From: Berberis thunbergii
Taxonomy: Eukaryota > Streptophyta > Magnoliopsida > Ranunculales > Berberidaceae
Assembly (NCBI GenBank): GCA_003290165.1
Contig: QNQO01002064.1
Span: 1-64,000 of the forward strand
Length of the DNA: 64,000 nucleotides
Direction of reading: 5' to 3'
A program made the translations under genes and the position numbers. The notes beneath the pieces are model-generated. The model had not been told where the DNA came from. It ran no database searches and worked only from the letters and a program-made list of their open reading frames with translations. Below, one piece after another: positions 24,830 through 37,205 of this stretch (the stretch's first letter is position 1; the number at the start of each line of letters is the position of its first letter).

Positions 24830-25306
24830 CTGTGTTAGTTTACTTCATATCTTGAGATCCAACAACAATGAAGAAGCTAGAAGAAAATGCATACACAAGA
24901 AACTCAATATGACATGCAAGCCACAAGGAGTAGAATAAAAATGTCAACTTGTTTGTGACAGTGATCTTGTCATAGTTTATCTCTATAACCAAATTAAATT
25001 TTGGTACTGAATTTGCTGTGGTGGGGAAATCATCATAGGAAAATCAACCATTTCATGGTAATCAGGAAAAAAAATAAAAAATCCCTGACTCTGGCAAGCC
25101 CCATAAAAGTGTGTAACATTGGTGCCATCTACTCCTCGTGTTTAGTCCTAAAATGTTAGTTGTAGATTCCTTAATTAAATATTGCATGAAAAAAATATGA
25201 AAAAAATGAACTACAGCCAATATATATTGAACTAAATGCTTGATATATTAGTTCTTACAAATGATCCACCCATTAGTATCTATACATCATTTTTTTGATT
25301 CTAAGG

Positions 25307-25432
25307 TTAGCTAAGACAGTGAGGCTTGAATGACAATCCAGGGGAGATACAAGATGAACCCACTTCGTTATATGATGCCTGAATCTGTCAGGACAGCAAA
25401 TTTCAGAGTTCAATTCCCTGCAAAACAAGATA
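25307..25432 (-). other. Exon-like open stretch of unknown origin
   Basis: After a TTTTGCAG acceptor (near 25422-25429) the minus strand is open for about 42 codons and includes LNSEICCPDRFRHHITKW and SPLDCHSSLTVLANL. The codon-like composition and splice signal suggest another captured exon in the CACTA element. I do not recognise the protein. Confidence 0.35.
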
Positions 25433-26947
25433 TATCATGAGAGGTTCAAGAGTTCCACCTATAGGTAAGTTGAATCAGTACATACTCTTCTCATGAAAGT
25501 TTCAAACAGCATTATAACTTGAGATGCAGACTCAATTTTGAAATGCAAACCCCATGCAAGTATTGTGTGTAATTTGCAAGCAATTGAGATTTGTATAAAA
25601 ATAATGACATGGAGTCGACACATAACCCTCAACAGCAATATATTATACTTGGTCTTAGTGATGTGACAGAAGAAACAGTATTAAAAAATCTTTTGCAATG
25701 AACACCACAACCATCTACATCTATATATTCTCATTGGTCTTATGTGAAGAAGTACAGAATTTTGTTCCAGAAAATTTAAGAACATAGATCCATAAAGAAA
25801 CAAAATTCAAAACTCTTTTATTTAAGCAACCATACTCCCCAAATAATGGACCAATCTTCATATCTCAAGCTTGTGAAGTTGATTAGTTTTATTTAGGTTG
25901 CCTGATTGATGTTATGCTATTCAGAGCAGCTTTCTTATATTTGATCAATTTGTTGAGATAAACTAGTTATTGCTTAACCAGATATATAGAATAGGTATGA
26001 TCAATATACTGAAAAAACACACAACGCCTTATTCATGCAATATCTATTGACCTAACTTTTGAATCAACCCACAATCCTTATAGCAGTAGATAATTAGCAA
26101 AAGTGGCAACTGAAATTGCACAACCTAATATAAGGTAAACAAACTGAACTCCACATGTGGTAGTAACATCTGCATAAAATGTCTAAACTCTAAAGTAACA
26201 CAAATAACAAACTTTTCAATAACAGCAAGCTATCAATTTTCAGCTCTTGCACCATATGAATCTGCAATTAAAGTCACCTATGTCTAACTGCTACAAGATA
26301 CGACATTGTTGAACAGTCAAGTTTTTCATAATTACTGCTGTAAACTAATTAACATCTACTAGACAATTTCCTTCTACAGACATTATCTTCATTGTTCAAT
26401 TGTGGATATCCTCTATTCTACAAAGATATGCTCTATTACAGAGCATTCAATCTCATAATGCACATGGATAACTGGGGCACTTAATTTCTACAGACATTAT
26501 CTTCATTCAATTGGGATTTTCCTTTTCATCTCCTATATAATGTTTGATAACTGGGGCACTTAATTTCTCAAAATTCACCAACACAAAATACCTAATTTTA
26601 ATGAGTACAATACCCATGCTGTTTATCCCTGAACTTCTCCAAGTAAATTGGGGAGTGTGGGTGTGAGGATCATCAACAAATAGAAACCAACAAAACCCCC
26701 TGATTGAAAACACAAACAAACTTCGCAATGCAATAAAACTGACAAATTACATTGGGCAAATACCTAATCCAATAAAACCACAATTTGCTAAAAATAAAAT
26801 ATGTTAATTGAATGAACAAATCAATGCCACAAATTTCAAAATCAATTCTACCAAAACACACAAACCTTCAACAACACAAAACATTGTAAAGCAATTCAAT
26901 TGATAAAAGGACGAGCACAAACATAGAGGGAGTGAATTAGAGAAAAC

Positions 26948-27007
26948 CTTGTGAAGAGGAAGAAGAGTTGAAGAAGAGGGAGAAATCAGTGCGGGGTCGA
27001 GTCCCAT
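26948..27007 (-). other. Candidate first exon of a captured gene
   Basis: Twenty codons from an ATG, MGLDPALISPSSST then LLPLHK, are followed at once by a GTTTTC donor. It lies just inside the right subterminal zone of the CACTA. The downstream exons were not identified. Confidence 0.35.
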
Positions 27008-27404
27008 TACTTCTCCTTTGCTGACAACACTTTGGTACACAAATCATCTCTTGAACCTTCTCCTCCCCTTTCTTGCAATTCTTCTTCTTCTTCTTACTGT
27101 TGTTCTTGAAAACCATCTTGGCTGGAGAAACCGCTGCTTGGCTGGAGAAGTCGATGGAGAACGGTGGGTTTGGAGGCAGCTTGAACGGTGGCTGTTTCGG
27201 TGGTTTAAGGGCGCCGTTTTTTTTTTTTTTGTTAGGTTTGGGAGAACAGGGGCGCTGCTTCGGTGGTTTAGGGGTTTAGGCGCTGCTTCGAATCGCTATC
27301 CTAAATGTAAGTAGCGAAAGCGCTATGGTAGCTTTGGTAACGTTTTTTCTCATAGGGTTTTTTAAAGCGCTATCTAAGACATAACTAAGATAGCGCTTAA
27401 CTGG

Positions 27405-27440
<36 letters not shown>

Positions 27441-27570
27441 GCTATTGTAGTGTTTTTTTTTTTTTGATTTTTTTTAGATACAAATAAGCGTTATCCTAGT
27501 GCCCACTTGGATAGCTCTTTAAAAAAGCGCTATCTAAATAGCGTTACCTAAGCTAATATTTGTAGTAGTG

Positions 27571-27773
27571 TGTTAAAGTTGGCAGCGACCCGTTACCAAT
27601 GCGTCTTTGTTTGTTATGGGAACCAAAGCACGACATGTTTTCCCTATGTTTACCAGGCACAACATTTTGACTTAGGACGTGTTTGTTTCATGACACACTT
27701 GGCTCAAAGCAGTCATTATGTCATTCTTCATATGCAATCGAATCCACTATTGCCTCCTACAGTACTAACCTAG
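27571..27773 (+). pseudogene. OTU-like transposon-associated protein, right half
   Basis: This continues the frame of 17709-17928 after the CACTA. It reads KLAATRYQCVFVCYGNQSTT, CFPYVYQAQHFDLGRVCFMT and LPPTVLT, then a stop (TAG) near 27771. Similarity resumes beyond the stop to about 27920. Only 27574 onward is counted after allowing for the TGT target copy. Confidence 0.55.
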
Positions 27774-28429
27774 CTGGGTCAAATGTTTCATTTGGCCCGC
27801 TTGTTGAAGAGTAGTTTCGAGGTCCAGCTCAGTATTGGTGCGGTGATGGTGAACAAGTTTAATGACAAGAATAAGAAGAACGTGAAGAAGTCGAACGAAG
27901 TGGTGACCATATTGGATTGATGCACATATTATATTTTGCTAACCATTCTTGTGATGAAAAAATGTAAATGGAAAATTAAATGGAAGTCGAAGCATTGTTT
28001 TGTTAGAAAAGTCACCGTATTTTTTTTGTTAACGAAAGATTTGAATGTTTCAAGATTTTGTTAATATATTATATGGAATTTCACTCATATTAGTGTGAGT
28101 TTTTGTTTATGTATGATGCGAGAATAGAAAAATGATTAGTTTTATGTGACCATGCGAAATCATTAAAAAAAAAAAAAAAAAAAACAGATCAAAGAAAATG
28201 CGCAAAAACAACCTAGGGCGACCACATGTTTTGTTGGACTAACTAGAAAAGAACATTGGATAATATGCATGGAGAGTTTGGTGTGAGAAAGATTATTAGT
28301 ATTGTTTTAGAATATTGATCGAGTTGATGTGGACTTGTTCAAATATTGTTTGCTTCATATTATCTTCTTATCTATTTGACAACAACACATATTGATGGTA
28401 CTAGTATTTAGGCCTCCTTCAACTTGGAG

Positions 28430-28829
28430 TTGTAAAACTTGAAGGACAAAACATAACCATTTCAATTTGCCGCTGCTGCTGCTGTTCTGTTTTGTTTTGA
28501 TTAGGTTGCGGCCTGCTGATATGCTGCGACACGCGTCGGGTTTTGTCGCAGGAACGCGCGTAGTGCTGCGTGTTCTATGGCTGTGAAACTGATATTGCGG
28601 GTGCTGTCCGGGTTGCTGGGAGCTGACTGTGAGCTGATTTCAGTTGTTTTGCTTTAAGTTTTGTAATGGTTTGTCATTGTTTTTAGTTTTTTACTTTGGC
28701 TTTCATGCGGGTAACGTCGTAATGTACCCCCGTAGCGTTTGTATGTCATTTTTTGTGATAATTAATTAAGGTCTGGCATTCCATAGTTGCTCCTCCCCTC
28801 TGGAGGTTAATTTAAAAAAAAAAAAAAAA
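28430..28829 (+). mobile_element. Probable 3' end of a non-LTR element with A tail
   Basis: A GC-richer stretch with a GCTGCTGCTGCTG run and no long frame ends in a 16-base A run (28814-28829). The sharp composition change and terminal A run suggest a truncated LINE or SINE in plus orientation. No target duplication was identified. Confidence 0.35.
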
Positions 28830-28899
28830 GATTAGTGAGACATGTTGTTATCTTAGAAAATTAGGTAAAAACAATGAATTCAATGTAGAGGAACATACA

Positions 28900-29749
28900 G
28901 GGGTGGACCTACTAAGGGGCGAGGGGGGGCAGCTGCCCCCCTCAACTTTTAAAATAATTTTATAATATACTTAACCATTAAAAAAATTTATAATGTATAA
29001 TACAATATGTAAATTGTTCATTCACCTAGGTTCATATCTTTCTATTGGTGTAGTGGTTGGAAGTTTGTAAATTTTTGTAAACAACCCGAGTTCGATACTC
29101 ATCGCCTAATTTTTTTTATTTTCAATACAATTTTATAGTAATTGCAAACATTAAAAAAATTATTTAGTTTAATAAAAATTTATTTTTGGTCCTCTCGGAG
29201 CATATGATTTCTTTATGTCTATACAATTTTGTTATTGTGACATTCCTCTACTTTTTTGTTTTCAACTCAATTTTATATGTAATTGCGAACATTAAAGCAA
29301 TGAATTGCTTGTTCACAAGTGGCGTAAAACTTTCAACAAAAAAAATATTTGAAATTAATATCTAAAATAATAACTAAAGAATTCAATGAAAATATATGCC
29401 ACTAGCCAACTCGTACAAAATTTGAGCCTCATATAAACATTTTTCAATGAAATGTATTAGGATCTTATTTTGTTCGTAAATTTGCGATTTTTTTTTAGCT
29501 TCAATTAGATATTTATCTTAATTATTTTGTGATTAGTTATATATTGTAGTTATTACGCTCGTTTGCCCCTTGCTAAGGTTATTGATATTGTAACTTTATT
29601 TTGCATAAAATTGGATTACACTTGATTCAATTTGGTATATACAATGTATTTTTATAATTGTATTTTCTTATTTTTCTAACTCGGATAGAAAAAAAAATTT
29701 TGCTTGCCATTTCGCCCCGCCTTAACTAAAATCCTGGGTCCGCCATTGG
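28900..29749. mobile_element. Mutator-like non-autonomous element with 9-bp target duplication
   Basis: The direct repeat GAACATACA lies at 28891-28899 and 29750-29758. The ends are imperfect inverted repeats (GGGGTGGACCTACTAAGG against CCAATGGCGGACCCAGG read inward from the right). Nine-base duplications are typical of Mutator-like elements. Inside, about 29035-29110 has a tRNA-like arrangement (GGTGTAGTGGTT, then GAGTTCGATACTC), perhaps a decayed SINE. No transposase was seen. Confidence 0.65.
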
Positions 29750-29829
29750 GAACATACATGACTTCAACCGAAGAACAAAATGTTGATGCCTAACATTTGA
29801 TCCAAACTAGGTTTCAGGTAAAAAAAACA

Positions 29830-30000
29830 TTAGAAATTTCCAAATGACCAAACAATGTGCAAATTTTTTTCAATATACTCTTTACATATAAATGCTATCA
29901 GACTAAATAACATCAACAGAGGAACAATACTTTTAGGGACAGTACTTTTGTTTGGAAATTTTTTCAACATATTCTTTACATATAAATGCTATCAGACAAT
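29830..30000. repeat. Local direct repeat
   Basis: CTTTACATATAAATGCTATCAGAC occurs near 29879 and 29971 with about 90 bp between copies. This is a small tandem duplication with no coding content. Confidence 0.8.
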
Positions 30001-30236
30001 GGAGTTTTAGGGAAAGATGAAAAACATGACGTTAAGTGTGGAAGATAAAAAACACTATGTTACTTCATCATAGAAAATGAAGATTTTATAAAGGCTTTGA
30101 AGCTATTCTCCATATTTTGGTGAGAATATAACGACGATGATGAAGATGTATATACACACACACTAAAGTTTCCAATGTGGGGTATCCCAGTTTTTCATAT
30201 CCTAGTTTTCAACCTTCTAACAAAAGTTTAAAATTT

Positions 30237-30369
30237 AGTCATAGCATCTAAGATAAGTCGTAAGTGAAACTCCACCAGATTAATACAGTCGATGACAACA
30301 AAATATGAGCCATTGATGAAACACAGTTCAAGATTGTATGTACCTCATCAGGATCTCCATTGCCCCTAA
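30237..30369. repeat. Recurrent intergenic segment, copy B (left part)
   Basis: ATAGCATCTAAGATAAGTCG and the following sequence match 14210-14340 and 50082-50220. The segment continues at 31700-31856 and 41402 onward once the hAT and Helitron are removed. Confidence 0.88.
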
Positions 30370-30377
30370 TACAAAGA

Positions 30378-31699
30378 TAGGGATGGCAGTGGGGCGGATT
30401 TTTACGGATATCCGCCCCACCCAATCTGTTTGGGGCGGTTTTGGATATGTCTAAACGGATTTTGGGGCGGATACGGATATCCAAACAACATTCATTAAAT
30501 ATTCGGGGCGGATACGGATTTGTCCATATCCGCCCCACGGATATCCGTTTAAGTATGGATATTACAAAAAAACCCTCAATCCTTTATATGCTGTGGAAAA
30601 AAAATATAAAAAACCTACACCTTTTTCTCTCTCTCTCAATCACTTTCATTATTGATTTTTGTTTTTTCAGCTCCCACAAAGCAGACGAGAGCAGAGCAGA
30701 GAGGCAGAGAGGCGGAGAGGCGGAGTCCCGCCCTTCTTCTCCCTCAACAGCGAGCAACACTCCCTCCCTTCGAGCAACTTCGCTCGGGCAGCGACCTCCC
30801 TTCGAGTTCGAGCAATCTCCTTTCGAGCGACTCACAGCGAAGGCCGGGAGCGACCTCCATTCGAGCGACTCACAGCGAAGGCCGCGAGCTACCTCCCTTC
30901 TTCTCTCTCACAGGCAGCGAAGGCTTCCCTGCTCCCCTCACGCCGCGATCTCCCTCACAGAGAGATCTTCCTCCCTCACGCCGCGAAGGGTTTCGATCTC
31001 CAACTCCAAGCTTCAAATCCGACAAATCGTTTTTTCCTCTCCCCCAAAAGAGATCGGGATCAAGATCTGATCTTAGATCTAATCGGATCAAGATCTGATC
31101 TTAGATCTGATCGGATCGGATCAAGATCTGATCTGATCAAGATCTGATCGGATCAAGATCTGATTTTAGATCTGATCAAGATCTGAACTTAGAAATGATC
31201 AAGATCTGATACGATCTAGATCTGATCAAGATCAGTTTTCAAGATCTGATCTGATCTGATAAAATCTGATCTCTGATCTGAGAGATCGAATATTTTGTAA
31301 TATGTGTAATTTTTTTTTGAATTTGTTGTAATTTTTGAATATTTTTTAGATCAGAGTTATCTTTGGAATTTTTTTTTTTTTGTAATGTCTTGTATTTTAA
31401 AAAAGTTTTGTATGTATAAATCATCCGATCAATTTTTTTGTAAAATTGGAATATGTTGTAATTTTTTTTAATCAGCAAACTCAGATCTGAAACATCTGAT
31501 CTTTAGAAAAAAAAAATTTATTTTTTTTAATTCTATTTTATGCGGATATTCGGGGTGGGGCGGATATCCGTAAATCCGTCTGGGGCGGGGGTGGTTTTGA
31601 GAATTGCTAATAAACGGATATGCGGGGCGGATTTTGAGTCCCGCAATTCTCAGCGGGGCGGGGATGGATTTGCTTAAATCCGCCCCGTTGCCATCCCTA
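30378..31699. mobile_element. hAT-type non-autonomous element
   Basis: Terminal inverted repeats (TAGGGATGGCAGTGGGGCGG at left, its near-complement CCGCCCCGTTGCCATCCCTA at right) are flanked by an 8-bp duplication TACAAAGA (30370-30377 and 31700-31707). The single-copy site occurs undisturbed at about 14332 and 50210. Subterminal zones are dense in GGGGCGGAT/ATCCGCCCC. The interior has a GC-rich stretch with overlapping open frames (30650-31090) that I cannot assign, and a GATC-rich tract. No transposase was seen. Confidence 0.9.
31055..31290. repeat. AGATCTGATC-rich tract
   Basis: Degenerate repeats of AGATCTGATC/GATCAAGATCTGATC within the hAT element. GATC occurs about twenty times in 235 bp. 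Most units are self-complementary, so the tract can form many small hairpins. Confidence 0.85.
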
Positions 31700-32784
31700 T
31701 ACAAAGAAAATCTTAACGCATGGGAGGCTTTAATTAATTTATTTATTATTATTATTAACGAGAAATTGTTTTTATTAGGTACATAATCCACTTTTTGGCC
31801 CCAATTAAATACTATGTCAATCAATCAACACTTGGACTTGCTTTTCCAAGTCATTATCTATCTAACATTTCATATAGGTTTTTCACTGTTTATGAACAGT
31901 GTTGTGAGTCATTATATCCTACGTGGCAAACTTAAATTTATGGCAGAACTTTAAGGGAAAATCGAACGCCCGATGCTTTCCTTTCCTCACTCTCTCCACA
32001 CCTCCTCCTCACAAAAGAAGGAGAGGACGAAAAAAGAAGAAGAAGAATAAGGTTTGAGAGAACCGAACTTTTCTTCTCCTCATCCTTCTTCAATAGATCT
32101 CCTCTTCCTCACTCTCTCCACACCTTCTTCTTTTGGTTTCCAGTTGGAAATTTGAAATTTTTCTTCTGTTTTATTGAGTTTCTGATTCTGGGTTGGTTCA
32201 AAAGTTGAAAATTTAGCTCTGCAAGTGTAAAAAGGTGAGATCTTTAAGCTGTAATCATGAGTTTATGATATGGAGGCTTGGGTTTCTGAGGACATTCGGT
32301 TGTTTAAGTAAGTGGGGTGGTCTTTGCTTTTGTTTATTTTTTGAGAAAATTTGGAAACTATATGAGAAGATTTTTTTTTTGTTTGTGATTGTGATTTGGT
32401 AGTAAAAATAGGATCTTTGAGCAGTTTAGGAATTGGGGGATTTTCTTAATTTTTTGATTGAAGTGTTGGGGTGGTGTTTGTTTGAATAAATTTCTAGCAG
32501 AATCAGTGGTTTGGGTATGTGATTTGCAGGAAAAAAAATTAGTTCTTTGAGCAGAGCTTTGGCATTGGGGCCTTTTTGGTGGGTTCTGTTGAAAAGTTGA
32601 TGTAACAGTGTTTTTTTGGTAGTGGGAGATTTCCTTTGAGAAGTTCTTATTAGTAGCTTTATTGGGATTTTTTGTTTGAGGTCTTATATATTGATTTGAG
32701 TGATTTTGAAGCAAGAGATTGGGATGTGAAGAAAAGATGGTATCTTCAAGCAGTTTAGGAATTGGGTTAGGCTTGGCTTTTTAA

Positions 32785-32934
32785 GATGGTTGGACACACA
32801 AAGAGTGTAAGAACTCGGCAGGCCTTTTGAGAGATGAATCAGTGGGTAATGGGAGCTCTGAGTGTGGGGGGATGGAGTTTACCAGGGAAGTGGTCAAAGC
32901 CCTCTTGGCGGAGAAGATGAAAGGCAATAACAAG
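32785..32934 (+). pseudogene. Captured exon resembling plant kinesin-14 N-terminal region
   Basis: The open stretch includes LLRDESVGNGSSECGGMEFT and REVVKALLAEKMKGNNK and is followed by a GTATGT donor. The FTRE-V-ALL-EKMKG pattern resembles the region before the coiled coil of ATK-type kinesin-14 motors. The flanking exons are absent. The assignment is from memory and tentative. Confidence 0.4.
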
Positions 32935-33356
32935 GTATGTTGCTCTCTCTTCAAAATACTTATTTTTTTTTCAATTTTTTTTTTTTTGAATTTGATTGGT
33001 GTTTGAGTATGGGATTATTTGTTTTGATTAGATTTTGTGGTTGTTTGAAATTAATTGAATGATTTTGAGTCAGGGTATGTGGGGAAGTGCAACATTTTGA
33101 TTAGATTTGGGTTTTTTTTTTGTTGGTAATTGATTTGTTTGGGTTTGGGTTTTGTTGAATTTGCCTTCTTGGGGTTTTGTTGATTAGATCACATGAATTT
33201 GGGTTTTGTTGATTAGATCTCTTCTTCTTCTTCAGATCTGTTTCAAAAAAATTTTCTTCTTTCAGCAAAGCAAAACAGTTTGATTTTTTTTTTTTTTTTT
33301 TTTATCTCTTCTTCTTATTCCCCACTATGTAAAAATCTCTCCTTTATTGATCAACT

Positions 33357-34226
33357 ATGCTTAGCACTCTGTTCTTCTTCTTCACTATTCTCACAACCCC
33401 TTTGATCAGATTCGTCAACTCACACCAAGAAAGTGGTGAATGGGGCTGCGAAACCAACTATGATACACGAATTCAAGCCAATTTCAAGCCTGGGGTCGTC
33501 ACCCTTGATGGGCATGCGGATGATTGGAGCAACCTTGATGGCCATGCTTATAAAGGTGGAAAGATGACCGTGAAGGTGTGTTTCCAATCATTTGGGGAGT
33601 TTTGTGTGTGTTTTTGGTGATTTAGCTCTCATGATGTCATCTCCAATCTGAAATCTTTTTGTTTGCTTACTAGGTAAAGTTTGGTTTTTTTAATCTGGGG
33701 CTCTCCTGATTCTTTGGAGTTTTTTATCTTGAAGTAATTTTTTACCTACTTGGGTTGATTCATGATTTGGGGTTGCCTTTATCTTTTGTAAATTCGGATT
33801 CTTGAGGTAACTTTTTGCTTTGGGATTTCTATTGGTTCTTTGAAATTTCATTTTTTGGGTGTTTGAATTGATTCTTGATTTGGGATTTTGTTAGTTATTT
33901 GACATTTCAGGAAAGTTGTAATTTGGGTATTGCAAGTAGTGCTTAAAAACTTTCAGTTTTGATTGAAAATTTGATCATACATAATACTGATAGATGTCAC
34001 AATCATAAATGTTTGATATTGCAGTGCCACCAATATATGTCAAATTTTACAATCAACATTTTACTAATGATGCCACATATACGGGTGATTAATATTTTGA
34101 AGGGTGTTGTTATGTTTCTTTGAAATCTTGATGGATTTGTTTTGATTGGTTATTGTAGTCTTTGCACGATGGGAATGATGTGTTCTTCATGCTACAAGTT
34201 GATGGGGACTATGTTTACACCAAAGG
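33357..34226 (+). pseudogene. Captured 5' part of a DOMON/heme-binding-like secreted protein gene
   Basis: Exon 1 (33357-33575) starts at ATG with a signal-peptide-like leader (MLSTLFFFFTILTTPLIRF). It continues with WGCETNYDTRIQANFKPG, VTLDGHADDW and KGGKMTVK before a GTGTGT donor. Exon 2 (34159-34226) follows TTGTAG and reads SLHDGNDVFFMLQVDGDYVY, then GTAAGT. This matches the start of a plant family annotated as ethylbenzene-dehydrogenase-like or heme-binding domain proteins. The internal segment expected between LDGHADDW and KGGK is shortened. The remaining exons are missing. Confidence 0.65.
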
Positions 34227-34844
34227 GTAAGTGAATCTTTGTTTAAATCTCCTTCTTAGTTTAGTCTTTATTGATGAGTTCTGAAGGCTGACAAATTGAA
34301 TACACCCCATTTATCTGGCTCTGCCCCGCACCCACCCATCTTAAGAAACAAGGGTTTCTCTCAGTTCTAATACTAAATTAAGAAATGAACAAAGCGATAA
34401 GTTCAGGGTATTGAAATACTTACATTGTGGTCGGAAGCATTCTCCCTCACTTGAAACATAAGAGCAACAGATGGACATTTGTTATTAGCTCTGCATCATA
34501 AGCACTATATCCAATTAAATAGGAGCCGGAATAATAAAAAGTTACAATTTCAAAATAAGTCCATCTGATTTCAAAATAAGATACAAATGCATTAGCTCTA
34601 AATAAGGCATCGATTATAAAAAAAACAAAAAAAAAACCCTTTAATTCTCTCTAAATGGAATAATGCTAAGAACAAACTTTTATCAGATAAAACTAACAAA
34701 TACCGTACTTACGGACATTTACTATGTTGTAGTTGACAACTTCTATGAAGTATTTTCAACATGTTTTCAGGAAATCAAGAAATCCAATCAAAACTTAAAC
34801 TTAAGGACATTTGGGGAGGAGAGAACTATACTGCTGGCCATACA

Positions 34845-34880
34845 TCTATCTTCTATCTTACAATTCATATAGGGTTTTTA
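34845..34880 (+). repeat. Second Helitron-type 5' terminus
   Basis: TCTATCTTACAATTCATATA and the following bases, including the TGTTCATGAACAGTG palindrome, closely resemble the 5' end at 31857. The next 120 bp also match (CCGATGCTTTCCTCACTCTC). It is a remnant of, or nested, related Helitron. Confidence 0.65.
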
Positions 34881-35136
34881 CTGTTCATGAACAGTGATCA
34901 GTGAGTGTTTGTCTTATGTGGCATTTTTATGTCCTTAGCAGAAGTTAAGTGAAAAAAAAAACCCGATGCTTTCCTCACTCTCTCTCCTTTCCCCTCTCTT
35001 CCTCTACCAAAACCCCTCCCACCAAGCAGAGAAGAAGAATGACAAGAAGGTAAGATTTCCTCTTCCTCTACATCTCCTCTTCTTCTTCTTCCAGTTTGAT
35101 TTTTTTTCTTCAGATCTCTTCGTTCTTAAGATTTGA

Positions 35137-35168
<32 letters not shown>

Positions 35169-35339
35169 CAGGAAATGAAGAAGCTCTTGAAGAAAATGAA
35201 TAAGCTCAAACTCTCTCTCTCTGGTGTGTTTCTCTTCTTCTTCTTCTTCTTCCATTCTCTTTTACGCTATTAGGGTTTCGAATTTTCGATCTCCTCTTTT
35301 TGCCCTATCTTAAATCTCTGCGATTTTTCAATTTTGGGT

Positions 35340-36560
35340 TTCTCTCCTAAAGAAATATAGTTGAATGTTGTGATGTGTATGTTTAATTTGGTTAAATTTT
35401 TTCCCTATCTCTCAAATATCTTCGATTTTTCACTTTTGGGTTTTTCTCCTAAAGAAATACGGTTGAATATTGTGATGGGTATGTTTAATTTGGTTGAATG
35501 TTGTGATTAGTATGTTTAATTTGGTTGAATTTTTGCAATCTCTCTCAAATCTCTTCGATTTTTCACTTTTGTGTTTCCATCCTAAAGAAATATGGTTGCA
35601 TGTTGTGATGGGTATGTTTTAAATGTTCATCATTTACTGGGACATTTATATTCCAGTAGAGAGTCCCTCTCTTTGAATGAAGGTGACCCTTCTACTAACT
35701 TGCATTTTTTAGTAAGCAACCTTAAAAAATTCTCAATTAAAATGTGATGTTTGTGGTTTGTTGTGATTCCTTCTACTGACTTGCTTTTCTTCAAATGTTT
35801 AATTAACTCATTTCCTTCAGATGTTGACTACTCATGGTGATTTTTTCCTTCTTTCAACAACCATATAACTAAGCATGTATACTCTCATTCTACACGTTGT
35901 TTTATTTTTTTTGGATTTCATTTTCTACTGTTGAATGTTGTGATAGGGGGTTTTCCTAGCGCCTCTACGTCTTTATCAAATATCTTCTTTTTTCACTTTT
36001 GGGTTTCAATAGCAAAAGAAATTTGGGAAAATGTTGTCACGGGTATGTGGAATTTGGTCGAATGTTTTGATGGGTATGTTGAATTTGGTTGAATATTGAA
36101 AATTTTGAGACTGTATATTGCAAAGGTTAATTGTTGAATTTAATTGAATGTTGTGATTAGGTATGTTTAATTTGGGTATTGCAGTCAGAAAGTAAACTTC
36201 AGTACATATGTGAGCCAAAATAAGATATAAAATGGGAGTGGTATGACAAACTATTGGATTTACTTTCTGCATAAAGCTAGAGTGAAGAGCTAAATAATAT
36301 ATGATGTGCTCGCAATTAAAAGTAATATCTTCATTTCATCTCTGGATAAATAAAATCAGTGCATTAGGCTCTATTTTAGAAATTTTCAAATTCACCTGTC
36401 GTTTGTCCCATTCATGAAAAAAAAAAAAAAAAAAAAGGATGGAAGTGTGCTTGAGTATGTTTAATTTTGAGACTGTATATTGCAAAGGTTAATTATTGAA
36501 TTTAATTGAATGTTGTGATTGGGTATGTTTAATTTGGTTGAATGTTGCAAATTTTGAGAC
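35340..36560 (+). repeat. Dispersed repeats of TTGAATGTTGTGAT...GTATGTTTAATTTGG
   Basis: About ten spaced, imperfect copies of TTGAATGTTGTGATGGGTAT followed by GTTTAATTTGGTTGAA lie inside the Helitron. The spacing is irregular (about 25-350 bp). No coding content was recognised. Confidence 0.6.
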
Positions 36561-37148
36561 TGTTGAATTTGGATGGTTGATTATTGCAAAAGTTTATAAA
36601 GGTTTAAATAGGGTATTCACAATTTCATGGTTATGGATTATTATTATTTTTTTTTTTCCATTTTCCCTGAAGTTTGATGGTCATAATCTCTTGGTTTTTG
36701 GTGGATATAGATGGTTCAATAGATTGATTCATTGGAATCTGGCTTAGATACATTGGGTTTTCATGTTTTTGAGATTTTTGTTTAGAGACGTCTATTTGAG
36801 GGGAAGATGTTGGGAGTCAAAAATTTATTAGTCGAAAGGGTTTATTACTAAGGTTTAGGGATATTTATTGTGGGTATGTTTGAATGTTGTTGTAATTGAC
36901 TTTTGAATACCTTAATGACGCGTTTTAGTGTTTGTTTGAGAGGATACAATTCAAATGGGGTTTTAGTCTTACAATTCAAATGGGGTTTTTGTCCTACGTG
37001 TCAATTGTTTGTCCTACATTGCCGTTTTTGTCTCCAAGGTACTTTAAATGTTGTTCAATTTTATGGCTTTTGTGATTATATGTGGTTGCTTTATTTCACT
37101 TATTCTCATTTTGGAATTTTAATCAAAAAATGCTTTGTGGTTGCTAAG

Positions 37149-37205
37149 GTGCTTTCGGTAAGGAAAAGTTTGTCAATTCAGGCGCATCCAGATAAGGAGT
37201 TGGCG
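37149..37205 (+). pseudogene. Captured phosphomannose isomerase exon
   Basis: After an AAG-type acceptor, 19 codons read VLSVRKSLSIQAHPDKELA and then reach TAG. IQAHPDKELA is the zinc-binding signature region of type I mannose-6-phosphate isomerase, the cytosolic enzyme linking fructose-6-phosphate to GDP-mannose and ascorbate. No other exon was recognised, and the isolated exon cannot encode an enzyme. Confidence 0.6.
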
